Of a DNA stretch of 42,940 nucleotides, positions 8,621-16,209 are shown piece after piece. This DNA comes from Alphaproteobacteria bacterium (GTDB lineage: Bacteria > Pseudomonadota > Alphaproteobacteria > SMXQ01), in contig WHSO01000025.1 of NCBI GenBank assembly GCA_009380075.1, positions 1-42,940 of the forward strand, read 5' to 3'. The stretch's first letter is position 1; each line of letters begins with the position of its first letter. The notes below the pieces were generated by a model, which had not been told where the DNA came from, made no database searches, and saw only the letters and a list, made by a program, of their open reading frames with translations. A program made the translations under genes and the position numbers.

Positions 8621-9265
8621 CTATTCCGCGTCGGGCTGCTTCGAAGGCTGGGCCGCGTCGAAGGCGGTGAGCTTCATGCATGCACCGAAGATGTCCATGA
8701 CCTTCGGATAGGCATCAAGCGGGCATTCCAGCCGCTTGGCATTGAAAATCTGCGGTACCAGGCAGATGTCGGCAAGGCCGGGCACGTCGCCATGACAGAA
8801 GGTTCCCGTGCGCGCATCGCCCGCAAGCGCCGCCTCGAACGCTGCGAGGCCCTTCGCCACCCAGTGCCGATACCAGGCATTGCGCGCCTCGTCCGACTGG
8901 CCCATCTCGTTCTTGAGGTAGAACAGAACCCGCAGGTTGTTGAGCGGATGCAGGTCGCAGGCGATGGCCAGCGCCAGCGCGCGCACCCGCGCCCGGCCGG
9001 CCGGCTTGGTCGGCAGAAAGGGAGGCGACGGATAGGTCTCGTCCAGGTATTCGAGGATCGCGAGGGACTGGTTCATGGTCTCGTCCCCGTCCACCAGGAC
9101 TGGAACCAGCTGCTGCGGATTCATGGCGGTGAAGGCATCCGCGAATTGTTCGCCGCCCTTGCGCGTCAGGTGGACGAAATGGCGCTCCGGGACGAGCCCC
9201 TTGAGATTGATGCCGATGCGCACGCGAAAGCTCGCGGAGGAACGAAAGTAATCGTAGAGCTGCAT
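8621..9265 (-). CDS. maiA: maleylacetoacetate isomerase / zeta-class glutathione transferase
   Basis: The 214-aa protein has the two-domain glutathione transferase fold and the zeta-class layout: an N-terminal thioredoxin-like domain (1-85) with SSAS at residues 9-12, the NPQQLVPVL cis-Pro region, QSLAILEYLDE, then the helical domain with a typical CDLHPLNNLRV. Zeta enzymes convert maleylacetoacetate to fumarylacetoacetate in tyrosine breakdown, using glutathione. The usual active-site motif is Ser-Ser-Cys; here the Cys position is Ala (A11), which may lower glutathione affinity or alter the reaction. No other tyrosine-degradation gene is nearby. It follows thiSG by 37 bases and may be read from the same promoter. 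Confidence 0.82.
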   Translation of the reverse strand: MQLYDYFRSSASFRVRIGINLKGLVPERHFVHLTRKGGEQFADAFTAMNPQQLVPVLVDGDETMNQSLAILEYLDETYPSPPFLPTKPAGRARVRALALAIACDLHPLNNLRVLFYLKNEMGQSDEARNAWYRHWVAKGLAAFEAALAGDARTGTFCHGDVPGLADICLVPQIFNAKRLECPLDAYPKVMDIFGACMKLTAFDAAQPSKQPDAE

Positions 9266-9302
9266 GGATCCCCCAAAAGGACGAGGACGGCGGGCGGCCC
9301 TG

Positions 9303-10298
9303 TCAGATCAGCCCGGACAGCGGCGACGAGGGATCGGCGTAGCGCTTCTTCCCCATGCGCCCGGCAAGGTAGGCGAGCCGCCCCGACTCGACCGCGAGTT
9401 TCATCGCCCGGGCCATGGTCACGGGCTGCCTGGCCTCGGCAATCGCGGTGTTCATGAGCACGCCATCGCAGCCGAGCTCCATCGCCACCGCCGCATCGGA
9501 CGCGGTGCCGACGCCCGCATCCACAAGCACCGGCACGCGGGCATTTTCCTTGATGATGCGGATATTGACCGGGTTCTGGACGCCAAGGCCCGAGCCGATC
9601 GGCGCCGCCAGCGGCATAATGGCGACGCAGCCGATCTCCTCCAGGCGCTTGGCCTGGATTGGATCATCGGAACAATAGACCATCACCTTGAAACCTTCGT
9701 TCACCAGCACCTCGGCGGCGCGGACGGTTTCCGGCATGTCCGGGTAGAGGGTTTTCTGGTCGCCGAGAACCTCGAGCTTGACGAGGTCCCACCCCCCCGC
9801 TTCGCGCGCCAGGCGCAGCGTACGCACGGCCTCGTCGGCGGTATAGCAGCCGGCCGTGTTGGGCAGGTACGTGTAACGGCGGGGGTCGACGTAATCGACC
9901 AGCATCGGCTTTCTCGAATCGCTGATGTTGACCCGGCGAACCGCGACGGTGACGATCTCCGCGCCGGATGCCTCGATCGCGCGCGCCGTCTCGTCGAAAT
10001 CCTTGTACTTGCCCGTGCCGACCAGGAGGCGCGAACGGTAGGTGCGACCGGCTATTTCAAGTGGGTCGGGATCGGCGAGGTCGAGGTCGTCGGCGCCGCC
10101 GCCGATGAAATGCACGATCTCGAGCCGGTCGCCCGGGGCGACGGCGGTCGCCCCGTAGGCCGAGCGCGGCACGATCTCGAGGTTGAGTTCGACCGCGACC
10201 TTGCGCGGGTCGATGCCGAGGGACTGAAGCAGGACGTCAAGGTTCTGCGCCCCGCCTAGCGAACGTGTTTCGCCGTTGATGGTGATCTGACCGGACAT
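9303..10298 (-). CDS. thiG: fused sulfur carrier ThiS - thiazole synthase ThiG
   Basis: One 331-aa chain joins the thiamine sulfur carrier and thiazole synthase. Residues 1-68 are a ThiS ubiquitin-like fold ([13 protein letters not shown] is the typical ThiS strand) ending in GGG (66-68). Residues 78-331 are ThiG, with [19 protein letters not shown] and the Schiff-base lysine K174 in VKLEV, and [11 protein letters not shown] near the end. ThiS normally needs a free C-terminal Gly-Gly to form the thiocarboxylate; here the glycines are internal, so the chain must be cut after them or the sulfur transfer must work differently. The ATG at 10298 has AGGA about 8 bases upstream; an in-frame extension to 10589 lacks domain character. 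No TPP riboswitch is seen upstream. Confidence 0.92.
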   Translation of the reverse strand: MSGQITINGETRSLGGAQNLDVLLQSLGIDPRKVAVELNLEIVPRSAYGATAVAPGDRLEIVHFIGGGADDLDLADPDPLEIAGRTYRSRLLVGTGKYKDFDETARAIEASGAEIVTVAVRRVNISDSRKPMLVDYVDPRRYTYLPNTAGCYTADEAVRTLRLAREAGGWDLVKLEVLGDQKTLYPDMPETVRAAEVLVNEGFKVMVYCSDDPIQAKRLEEIGCVAIMPLAAPIGSGLGVQNPVNIRIIKENARVPVLVDAGVGTASDAAVAMELGCDGVLMNTAIAEARQPVTMARAMKLAVESGRLAYLAGRMGKKRYADPSSPLSGLI

Positions 10299-10512
10299 GT
10301 GACGTTCCTGCTGCTGTCCCGATGCACCGCTCCGCGCGGCCTCCTGTGCAAGTATGGAGCGTGCTATCTGGCGGTGCAAGACCGGGGGGCCGAAATGCCG
10401 GCCGCGGCCGCAGCGGCGCGATTCCTCCAGTCCTGCCAGCCATGATTTGTGATGAAATCTGCCTAAACTGTGATAAAGGGGGCTCGGGTCGGGGGCGCAG
10501 ACACCGCGGTCG

Positions 10513-10540
10513 TTGCCCCGCCGGGGGCCCATGATATAAA
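10513..10540 (+). promoter_or_regulatory. promoter of the aroQ-accB-accC-aat unit
   Basis: TTGCCC (10513-10518) and TATAAA (10535-10540) lie 16 bases apart, and TG at 10532-10533 makes an extended -10. Predicted transcription starts near 10547. The rest of the 306-base gap between thiSG and aroQ (10299-10604) shows no gene; a promoter for thiSG must lie in it but I cannot single one out. Confidence 0.5.
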
Positions 10541-10552
10541 CGCCACAACGCA

Positions 10553-10582
10553 CCCCGCATCCACGGGCGTGGCGGTGCGGGG
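10553..10582 (+). other. stable hairpin in the aroQ leader
   Basis: CCCCGCA (10553-10559) pairs with TGCGGGG (10576-10582), and inside it CCAC (10561-10564) pairs with GTGG (10569-10572) around a 4-base loop. It would sit at the very 5' end of the predicted aroQ mRNA. No T-tract follows, so it is not a terminator; 5'-end mRNA protection is one possibility. Confidence 0.4.
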
Positions 10583-10604
10583 GCGCCAAGGACAGGGCGG
10601 GCGA

Positions 10605-11057
10605 ATGAGCCGTAAGGTATTGATTTTAAATGGTCCCAACCTCAACCTGTTGGGCACCCGCGAAGTCGAGATCTACGGTCGGGACAGCCTTTCCGACATC
10701 GAGAAGAGCTGCCGGAGCCACGCCAAGGGCCTCGGGATCGAGGTAGATTTCCGTCAGACCAACTCCGAATCCGAGTTGGTCACCTGGATACAGGACGCCC
10801 GCGGTACCGCAGCGGCAATCATTATCAACGCCGGCGCGTATTCCCACACCTCCATCGCCATCCTCGACGCGCTCAAGGCGCTGGACGTCCCGGTGGTCGA
10901 GGTTCATCTGTCCAACATCTTCCAGCGCGAGTCCTTTCGCGCCGAATCCTACGTCTCCCGTGCGGCCAAGGGTCTCATTGCGGGATTCGGGGCGCAGGGT
11001 TACCGGCTTGCGCTCGATGCCATCAGCCAACTGATCGGAACAGGTGCCAAGACGTGA
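10605..11057 (+). CDS. aroQ: type II 3-dehydroquinate dehydratase
   Basis: AroQ dehydrates 3-dehydroquinate to 3-dehydroshikimate, step three of the shikimate pathway to aromatic amino acids. The 150-aa length fits type II enzymes. The opening [16 protein letters not shown] and the active-site Tyr (Y24 in EIYG) are clear, as are the histidine of [10 protein letters not shown] and the substrate-binding [14 protein letters not shown]. The more usual NPGAYTHTS reads NAGAYSHTS here. The ATG at 10605 gives the normal N-terminus; the open frame reaches back to 10470 without meaning. The stop overlaps the accB start in GTGA. The aroQ-accBC pairing is common in proteobacteria. Confidence 0.95.
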   Translation: MSRKVLILNGPNLNLLGTREVEIYGRDSLSDIEKSCRSHAKGLGIEVDFRQTNSESELVTWIQDARGTAAAIIINAGAYSHTSIAILDALKALDVPVVEVHLSNIFQRESFRAESYVSRAAKGLIAGFGAQGYRLALDAISQLIGTGAKT

Positions 11058-11512
11058 TCGGCAAACCGGACCTAGACGAAAAACTCCTCCAGAAGCTGGT
11101 CAAGGCCCTCGACGATTACGGCCTGACCGAGATCGAGGTCGGCGAAGGGCGTCACCGCCTCCGCATTTCGCGGGCGCACACGGCCGCCCCGGCAGCCGCT
11201 GCGCCCGCACCCGCTGTGGTCGCCGCCCAGCCCGTCGCCGGCGCGGCACCGGCCAGCGAGGACGCCGCCAAGGCGCATCCCGGCGCCGTGACCTCACCCA
11301 TGGTCGGCACCGTCTATATCGCGCCCGAGCCCGGCGCTGCTCCCTTCGTGAAGGTCGGCGACATGGTGAAGGTCGGCGATCCCCTCCTGCTGATCGAGGC
11401 AATGAAGACGATGAACCCGATCCGCGCCCCTCGCGCCGGCAAGATCACGCAAGTTCTGGTGACCAACGCCGCGCCGGTCGAATACGGCGAAGTGCTTCTT
11501 ATCATCGAGTAG
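11054..11512 (+). CDS. accB: biotin carboxyl carrier protein of acetyl-CoA carboxylase
   Basis: AccB carries the biotin that shuttles CO2 from biotin carboxylase to acetyl-CoA in the first committed step of fatty-acid synthesis. The 152-aa protein has a helical N-terminus (1-40), an Ala/Pro-rich flexible linker (43-75), and a biotinyl domain with the biotinylated lysine K118 in EAMKTMN. The start is GTG at 11054, overlapping the aroQ stop by four bases, which suggests translational coupling. accC follows after 24 bases. Confidence 0.95.
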   Translation: MIGKPDLDEKLLQKLVKALDDYGLTEIEVGEGRHRLRISRAHTAAPAAAAPAPAVVAAQPVAGAAPASEDAAKAHPGAVTSPMVGTVYIAPEPGAAPFVKVGDMVKVGDPLLLIEAMKTMNPIRAPRAGKITQVLVTNAAPVEYGEVLLIIE

Positions 11513-11536
11513 CGGCGCACGCCGGGGAGCACATCC

Positions 11537-12877
11537 ATGTTCGACAAGGTGTTGATCGCGAATCGCGGCGAGATCGCGCTCCGGGTCCACCGTGCGTGCA
11601 AGGAGATGGGCATCGCCACCGTCGCAGTCCATTCGACGGCCGATGCGGAAGCCATGCACGTCCGTCTTGCCGACGAAAGCGTATGCATCGGCGAGGCGCC
11701 CGCCGCAAGCAGCTACCTCAACACCGCATCGCTGCTGTCCGCCGCCACCATTACCGGCGCCGACGCCATCCATCCTGGCTACGGGCTTCTATCGGAGAAC
11801 GCCGAGTTCGCCCAGATGGTGGTGGACCACGGCTTCGTCTTCATCGGCCCCTCGCCGGACCATATCCGGATGATGGGCGACAAGATCACCGCCAAGGAGG
11901 CGGTCCGGTCGCTCGGCGTGCCCGTGGTGCCGGGTTCCGACGGTGCCGTGCGGGACGAAGCCCGGGCACGGGGCGTGGCCGAGGAGATCGGCTACCCGGT
12001 CCTGATCAAGGCCAGCAGCGGCGGCGGCGGGCGCGGCATGAAGGTGGCGGCAAGCGCCGACGAGATCGGTGCCGCCTTCTCCACCGCGCGCGCCGAAGCC
12101 AAGTCGAACTTCGGAAACGACGAGGTCTATATCGAGAAATACCTCGCCCGGCCGCGCCACATCGAGATTCAGGTGCTGGCCGACGGGTTCGGCAACGTGG
12201 TTCATCTTGGCGACCGCGACTGCTCGCTTCAGCGCCGCCACCAGAAACTGCTCGAGGAAGCACCCTCGCCCGCCCTGAATGCGGCCGAGCGCGCCGCCAT
12301 CGGCCAAACCGTGACCAGCGCCATCGGCAAGCTCGGCTATCTCGGCGCGGGGACGCTCGAATTCCTGTACGAAGACGGGGAATTCTACTTCATCGAAATG
12401 AACACCCGCGTCCAGGTCGAACACCCGGTGACCGAAGCGATCACCGGCATCGACATCGTGCGCGAACAGATCCGGATCGCGGCCGGCCTGCCGCTCGGCT
12501 ATGCCCAGGAGGATATCTCCCTGTCGGGCCACGCCATCGAATGCCGCATCAACGCCGAGAATCCCGAGACCTTCGTGCCGGCGCCGGGCCGCATCGGCCT
12601 CTATCATCCGCCGGGCGGCCTCGGTGTCCGCGTCGATTCGGCGATCTACGCCGGCTATACCGTTCCGCCCTACTACGACAGCCTGATCGCCAAGCTCATC
12701 GTCCACGGCCGCACCCGAAACGAGGCGTTGATGCGGCTGCGCCGGGCGCTCGGCGAATACGTGATCGAAGGGGTGGAGACGACCATCCCGCTTCACGTCC
12801 GTCTGACCGAGGACCCCAATTTCGTCAACGGCGTGTACGATATCCACTGGCTCGAAAGGTTCGTCGGGCTGAAGTGA
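11537..12877 (+). CDS. accC: biotin carboxylase subunit of acetyl-CoA carboxylase
   Basis: AccC uses ATP and bicarbonate to carboxylate the biotin on AccB. The 446-aa protein matches the family length. It opens with [16 protein letters not shown]. The ATP-grasp glycine-rich loop reads [13 protein letters not shown] (about residues 155-170), and [19 protein letters not shown] and [14 protein letters not shown] carry the active-site and metal-binding residues. GGGGAG lies 8 bases before the ATG. The carboxyltransferase genes accA and accD are not in the window. Confidence 0.97.
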   Translation: MFDKVLIANRGEIALRVHRACKEMGIATVAVHSTADAEAMHVRLADESVCIGEAPAASSYLNTASLLSAATITGADAIHPGYGLLSENAEFAQMVVDHGFVFIGPSPDHIRMMGDKITAKEAVRSLGVPVVPGSDGAVRDEARARGVAEEIGYPVLIKASSGGGGRGMKVAASADEIGAAFSTARAEAKSNFGNDEVYIEKYLARPRHIEIQVLADGFGNVVHLGDRDCSLQRRHQKLLEEAPSPALNAAERAAIGQTVTSAIGKLGYLGAGTLEFLYEDGEFYFIEMNTRVQVEHPVTEAITGIDIVREQIRIAAGLPLGYAQEDISLSGHAIECRINAENPETFVPAPGRIGLYHPPGGLGVRVDSAIYAGYTVPPYYDSLIAKLIVHGRTRNEALMRLRRALGEYVIEGVETTIPLHVRLTEDPNFVNGVYDIHWLERFVGLK

Positions 12878-12893
12878 CTGGACAGGAGGGCGC

Positions 12894-13562
12894 ATGACGC
12901 GGGATACCCCCCCTTCCCCGCTGACACCGGAACTCCTGCTGAGGATCTACGCCGCAGGCATCTTCCCCATGGCGGAGGACGCCGACGATCCGACGCTCCA
13001 CTGGGTGGACCCCGAGCACCGCGGCATCCTCCGGCTCGAGGCGTTCCACGTCTCCCGCAGCCTCCAGCGGACGCTCCGGCGCGCGCCGTTCGACGTCGGC
13101 GTGGATCAGGCGTTCGACGCGGTGGTCGCCGCCTGCGCGGCGGCGCGCTTTGAGCGACCCAGCACCTGGATCAACGGCGAAATACGCCGCCTTGTGTCGG
13201 AGCTGTTCCACATGGGTCACGCCCATTCGGTGGAATGCCGCAAGGACGGCCGGCTGGTCGGCGGGCTCTACGGAATCGCGCTGGGTGGCGCCTTCTTCGG
13301 CGAAAGCATGTTCAGCCTCGAGACCGATGCCTCGAAGGTGGCGCTGTGCCACCTCGTGGCGCGGCTCCGTCGCGGCGGTTTTGTGCTGCTCGACACCCAG
13401 TTCCTGACCGAGCACCTCGCGCGCTTCGGCGCCGTCGAGATCGGCCGCGAAGAGTACCACGCGCGGCTGTCCGAGGCGCTCAGGGTGGACGCCGTGTTCT
13501 ACCTCGGTTCGCTCGGCGCGGGCGATCTGGCGTTCAGGCAGTCCTTGACCCAGATGTCGTAG
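12894..13562 (+). CDS. aat: leucyl/phenylalanyl-tRNA--protein transferase
   Basis: Aat adds Leu or Phe from aminoacyl-tRNA to proteins that begin with Arg or Lys, making N-degrons that ClpS hands to ClpAP. The 222-aa protein has the signature [13 protein letters not shown] and [10 protein letters not shown] near the N-terminus and [19 protein letters not shown] in the centre, then [18 protein letters not shown] strong AGGAGG ribosome site lies just before the ATG, 16 bases after accC. The 3' end overlaps the convergent DUF2155 gene by 64 bases. clpS and clpA lie about 11 kb away. Confidence 0.95.
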   Translation: MTRDTPPSPLTPELLLRIYAAGIFPMAEDADDPTLHWVDPEHRGILRLEAFHVSRSLQRTLRRAPFDVGVDQAFDAVVAACAAARFERPSTWINGEIRRLVSELFHMGHAHSVECRKDGRLVGGLYGIALGGAFFGESMFSLETDASKVALCHLVARLRRGGFVLLDTQFLTEHLARFGAVEIGREEYHARLSEALRVDAVFYLGSLGAGDLAFRQSLTQMS

Positions 13563-13915
13563 ACCGGGTGTTCGAGCGCGCTGAGTGCCGGCGACGACGC
13601 GAACATCCAGCCGCGGAAGATGGCGACCGGCGGCTCGCCCGGCCGGACTTCGCGAATTTCGAGCAGCGCCGCGCTTTCCGGCGGCTCCTCAGGCGGATGC
13701 TTGACGCAGCGTTGAATGGTGATCTCGAGCGTGCCGAAGCGCACCGGCTTGCCGATCGGCGCCATCACCGACGAAATGCGGGCCGTCACCTTGTCGAGTC
13801 CCTGGAGCAGTGCGGCGGAGCCTTCGAGGTTCTCAGCCCGGGCCGTTGCCGTTGCGGCGAATGCAAGAACGATCAACACCACCGCCTGCGTTTTCAGCAT
13901 CATTCTCTTCGGCAT
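13499..13915 (-). CDS. DUF2155 secreted protein
   Basis: This is a 138-aa exported protein of a family found mainly in alphaproteobacteria and without a firm function. The start at 13915 is favoured by GGGA 6 bases upstream and by the signal peptide it gives (cleavage after ALA-ARG-ALA near residue 28). The conserved core runs [31 protein letters not shown], then EIREVRP and [27 protein letters not shown]. Two cysteines (in IQRC and KDC) could pair in the periplasm. Its last 20 or so codons lie antisense to the end of aat. It is last in the minus-strand unit beginning with the NDUFA12 gene. Confidence 0.88.
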   Translation of the reverse strand: MPKRMMLKTQAVVLIVLAFAATATARAENLEGSAALLQGLDKVTARISSVMAPIGKPVRFGTLEITIQRCVKHPPEEPPESAALLEIREVRPGEPPVAIFRGWMFASSPALSALEHPVYDIWVKDCLNARSPAPSEPR

Positions 13916-13989
13916 CTGTTTCCCGTTTCGCCTGGCGCATCCACATTTAGCACACGGTAGCGGCAAAGGCCGCGACCAAAAACACGGCT

Positions 13990-14751
13990 TCACGGCCGCA
14001 CCGCATGAAAGCGCAGGCGCACGTGATCCACCCACCACGTCCCGCGCGCCGCATCGAACAAGTCGCCCCGTACCCGGCGCGCGACGTCGGCGTGAAAGGC
14101 GGGAATTTCGGATTCAGGTAGCGCGGAATCAAATGCGGCGCCGAAGACGTTGAGCCAATCTTCGATGTCCCCGCCGATGTCGGTCGGACGTGGAAAGTGC
14201 TCCATGCTGTGGACTTCGAATCCCACGGTGGTCAGGCGGGCGAAATAGTCTTCCGGCGTCGGGAAGAACCACGGCACCAGCGGTGCACCGTCGATCCCAC
14301 GTGCCGCGAGAGCGGCCAGAATCCCCTTGAGCAACCGGGCAATGTTGCCGGCGCCGCCGAACTCGGCGACGAAACGCCCGCCGGGTCTGAGCGCTCGGAA
14401 GACACGGGAAACGACCGCATCCGGTCGCCTCATCCAGTGCAGGGCGGCGTTGGAAAAAACCGCGTCGAATTCGCCCGTGAACGTCAGCGTATCGCCCGCC
14501 ATCTCGCGGGCGTCGAGACCACGGGCACGCGCGGCGGCGACCTGTGCCGGGCTCGCGTCGACCCCGGTCACCTTTGCTCCCGCGGCGACGAGTTCCGCCG
14601 TCAGGGCGCCGTCGCCGCAACCGAGATCGAGGATATGTTCGCCCGCGCGCGGCGCCACCAGTCGGAGGACATCGTGGCCAAGCACCGGCACGTAAGCGGC
14701 ATCACGGGCGTAGGCTTCCGGATTCCAGTCGCGTGGGCTTCGGGCGGTCAT
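13990..14751 (-). CDS. class I SAM-dependent methyltransferase
   Basis: This 253-aa protein carries the S-adenosylmethionine-binding motif HILDLGCGDGALTAEL (about 39-54), the acidic motif GVDASP, and FDAVFSNAALHWM, a block typical of the trans-aconitate methyltransferase-like group. The substrate is unknown; small carboxylic acids or lipids are the usual targets of that group. It sits between mlaD (77 bases upstream) and the DUF2155 gene (74 bases downstream) and looks like an insertion into a common NDUFA12-mlaD-DUF2155 order. Confidence 0.85.
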   Translation of the reverse strand: MTARSPRDWNPEAYARDAAYVPVLGHDVLRLVAPRAGEHILDLGCGDGALTAELVAAGAKVTGVDASPAQVAAARARGLDAREMAGDTLTFTGEFDAVFSNAALHWMRRPDAVVSRVFRALRPGGRFVAEFGGAGNIARLLKGILAALAARGIDGAPLVPWFFPTPEDYFARLTTVGFEVHSMEHFPRPTDIGGDIEDWLNVFGAAFDSALPESEIPAFHADVARRVRGDLFDAARGTWWVDHVRLRFHAVRP

Positions 14752-14828
14752 GACGCGGGTTCAGGGCGCGGCATAGGGGCGCGCGTGCCGAAAATCATGT
14801 GACACGGCCGAGATCGGGCGACGGGCCG

Positions 14829-15395
14829 TTACTTCGTGCCCGGCAGCGGCGGGGGATTGAGCAACGGGTTGTCGCCGCCTTCGCTCGGCTGCGGCGCGGA
14901 ATCGGGCGATGGAGTGCCTGCCCCCGGGACCGGATTCGCATCCGCCGGGAGCCCGCCCTTGGACGAAAACATCGCCTTGCCGATCAGGTCCATCAGGTCG
15001 ACGGCACTCTGGGTCACGGTAATCTCTCCGCCCGGCGGAATGTTCTGGTCCGCCCCGCCCGGAGTGAGAAGGACGTAGTTGCCGCCGAGAAGGCCCGCCG
15101 TCGCAACTTCCGCCGCGGTATCGACGGGCAGCTGCACGTGGGGCTCGATCGTCAGCGTGATGACGGCCTGGTACGTCTTGGGATCGAGTCGCTGGCCGGC
15201 GACCGAGCCTATCTTGATGCCGGCGAGCTTCACGTCGTCACCCTGCTTGAGCTCGCCCACGCGGACGAAGCGTGCCGTGACGTCGTAGCCGATCGACGTC
15301 CGCAGTGACGCGTTGGAATAGGCGAAAACGACGAAGACCGCCGCCACGAGCAGAACCACGCCGCCAAGAACTGTCTCGATCATATTGTTTTTCAT
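14829..15395 (-). CDS. mlaD: MlaD-family MCE lipid-transport protein
   Basis: MlaD forms the periplasmic, inner-membrane-anchored hexameric ring of the Mla system that moves phospholipids between the two membranes. The 188-aa protein has one N-terminal membrane helix (about 7-25) and a single MCE domain (about 36-115; TARFVRVGELKQGDDVKLAG and AGLLGGNYVLL are typical), then a Pro/Gly-rich tail. AGGAG lies 7 bases before the ATG. The partners mlaE and mlaF are not nearby. In alphaproteobacteria mlaD is often beside the NDUFA12 gene, as here (24-base gap). Confidence 0.92.
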   Translation of the reverse strand: MKNNMIETVLGGVVLLVAAVFVVFAYSNASLRTSIGYDVTARFVRVGELKQGDDVKLAGIKIGSVAGQRLDPKTYQAVITLTIEPHVQLPVDTAAEVATAGLLGGNYVLLTPGGADQNIPPGGEITVTQSAVDLMDLIGKAMFSSKGGLPADANPVPGAGTPSPDSAPQPSEGGDNPLLNPPPLPGTK

Positions 15396-15419
15396 ATGAA
15401 ATCTCCTGGCGTGCCGGGC

Positions 15420-15785
15420 TCAGTTGGGCGTCCACGGCTCGTAATCGCCGGTGGCGCGGGCGCGCCGCCCGCCCCTCAGCAGCGACCCCGCCGGACGGTA
15501 CGCTTGATCCGTGCCGGTGGCATTGGCCTGGTGCGGCTTCTGCCAGGGACGCCGGGCCAGCGCGACGGCGTCCGGCACCTTGTCCGTAGTGTGGTGCAGC
15601 CACCCATGCCACACCTGCGGCACCTTGGAGCCTTCCGCCTCGCCGGTGTAGAGCACCCAGCGCCGTTCGCGCCCGTTGTTCCTGGCGCTGCGGCGCAGGG
15701 AGTCGCGGAAATAGCGGTTGCCGTACTCATCCTCGCCGACGAACTCGCCGCGCAGCCAGGTCAGCAGTCGGGTACCCAAGGTCAC
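15420..15785 (-). CDS. NDUFA12-family NADH:ubiquinone oxidoreductase subunit
   Basis: This is the bacterial homologue of the 17.2-kDa complex I accessory subunit, a hallmark of alphaproteobacteria and mitochondria. The core shows EFVGEDEYGNRYF, RRWVLYTGEAEGSKVP and WHGWLHHTTDKVPD, ending in the typical DYEPWTPN. I chose the GTG at 15785 (VTLGTRLLTWLRGE) because GAGG lies 5 bases upstream; an ATG at 15800 would add five residues and has no clear ribosome site. The protein is 121 aa from the GTG. It leads a minus-strand unit with mlaD, the methyltransferase and the DUF2155 gene, away from the nuo operon. Confidence 0.9.
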   Translation of the reverse strand: MTLGTRLLTWLRGEFVGEDEYGNRYFRDSLRRSARNNGRERRWVLYTGEAEGSKVPQVWHGWLHHTTDKVPDAVALARRPWQKPHQANATGTDQAYRPAGSLLRGGRRARATGDYEPWTPN

Positions 15786-15976
15786 ATCTGCCTCACGCAT
15801 GGAATCAACGCGACGCGGAATATGGCATCGCTTCCACGATCGAACAAGCACGCAGTCGCGCCGATCCCCTGCTTGAACCTTGGCGCACAAGGAGAATCGC
15901 GGACACCGGCGACCGTCTGCGCGTCCATGGAAGTGAAATCTGCACGGCGGCGCAGGCAGCATATTGCTAAAACTCG

Positions 15977-16050
15977 AAACAATATGTTGTGGATTAGATC
16001 GTCACGAACCCAAATTGTGGTTGACAGCCCGGACACGCAATATCTAGAGT
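15977..16050 (+). promoter_or_regulatory. two NrdR-like boxes upstream of nrdJ
   Basis: Positions 15977-15992 (AAACAATATGTTGTGG) and 16035-16050 (ACGCAATATCTAGAGT) each match 13 of 16 positions of the NrdR consensus acaCwAtATaTwGtgt, including all its invariant core positions. A much weaker copy (9 of 16) starts at 16008, 31 bases after the first. NrdR represses ribonucleotide reductase genes and usually binds paired boxes about 31 bases apart; the two good copies here are 58 bases apart. The rest of 15786-16209 (424 bases) holds no gene. Confidence 0.55.
16021..16050 (+). promoter_or_regulatory. promoter of nrdJ
   Basis: A perfect -35 TTGACA (16021-16026) is followed 18 bases later by TAGAGT (16045-16050, four of six matches). 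The second NrdR-like box covers the spacer and the -10, a position where a bound repressor would block RNA polymerase. The leader to nrdJ would be about 150 bases and shows no cobalamin-riboswitch motif. Confidence 0.55.
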
Positions 16051-16209
16051 TAAAAGTCCCGCCGCTGCCTAGATGTAGGTCTCAGGTACGCAGAAATCAA
16101 ACGGCGTCAGGCCGAATCTTGGGGATGGCACGCGGGGAATTCATCGGGACATGCGGTCCAGGGGGGTGTGGAAACATCACGGACACGCGCAGATTTGGGG
16201 GAAGTTGAA

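Noticed and set aside
10299-10604. TPP riboswitch upstream of thiSG
   Set aside because: On the minus strand I find neither the CTGAGA element nor the conserved 3' THI-box pattern in this gap.
11044-12897. 617-codon plus-strand frame over accB-accC
   Set aside because: It is the out-of-frame shadow of accB and accC; the product is Arg-rich without any domain.
16051-16209. Cobalamin riboswitch in the nrdJ leader
   Set aside because: The leader is long enough, but no B12-box (GCCACTG-like core) is present, and the NrdR-like boxes explain regulation better.
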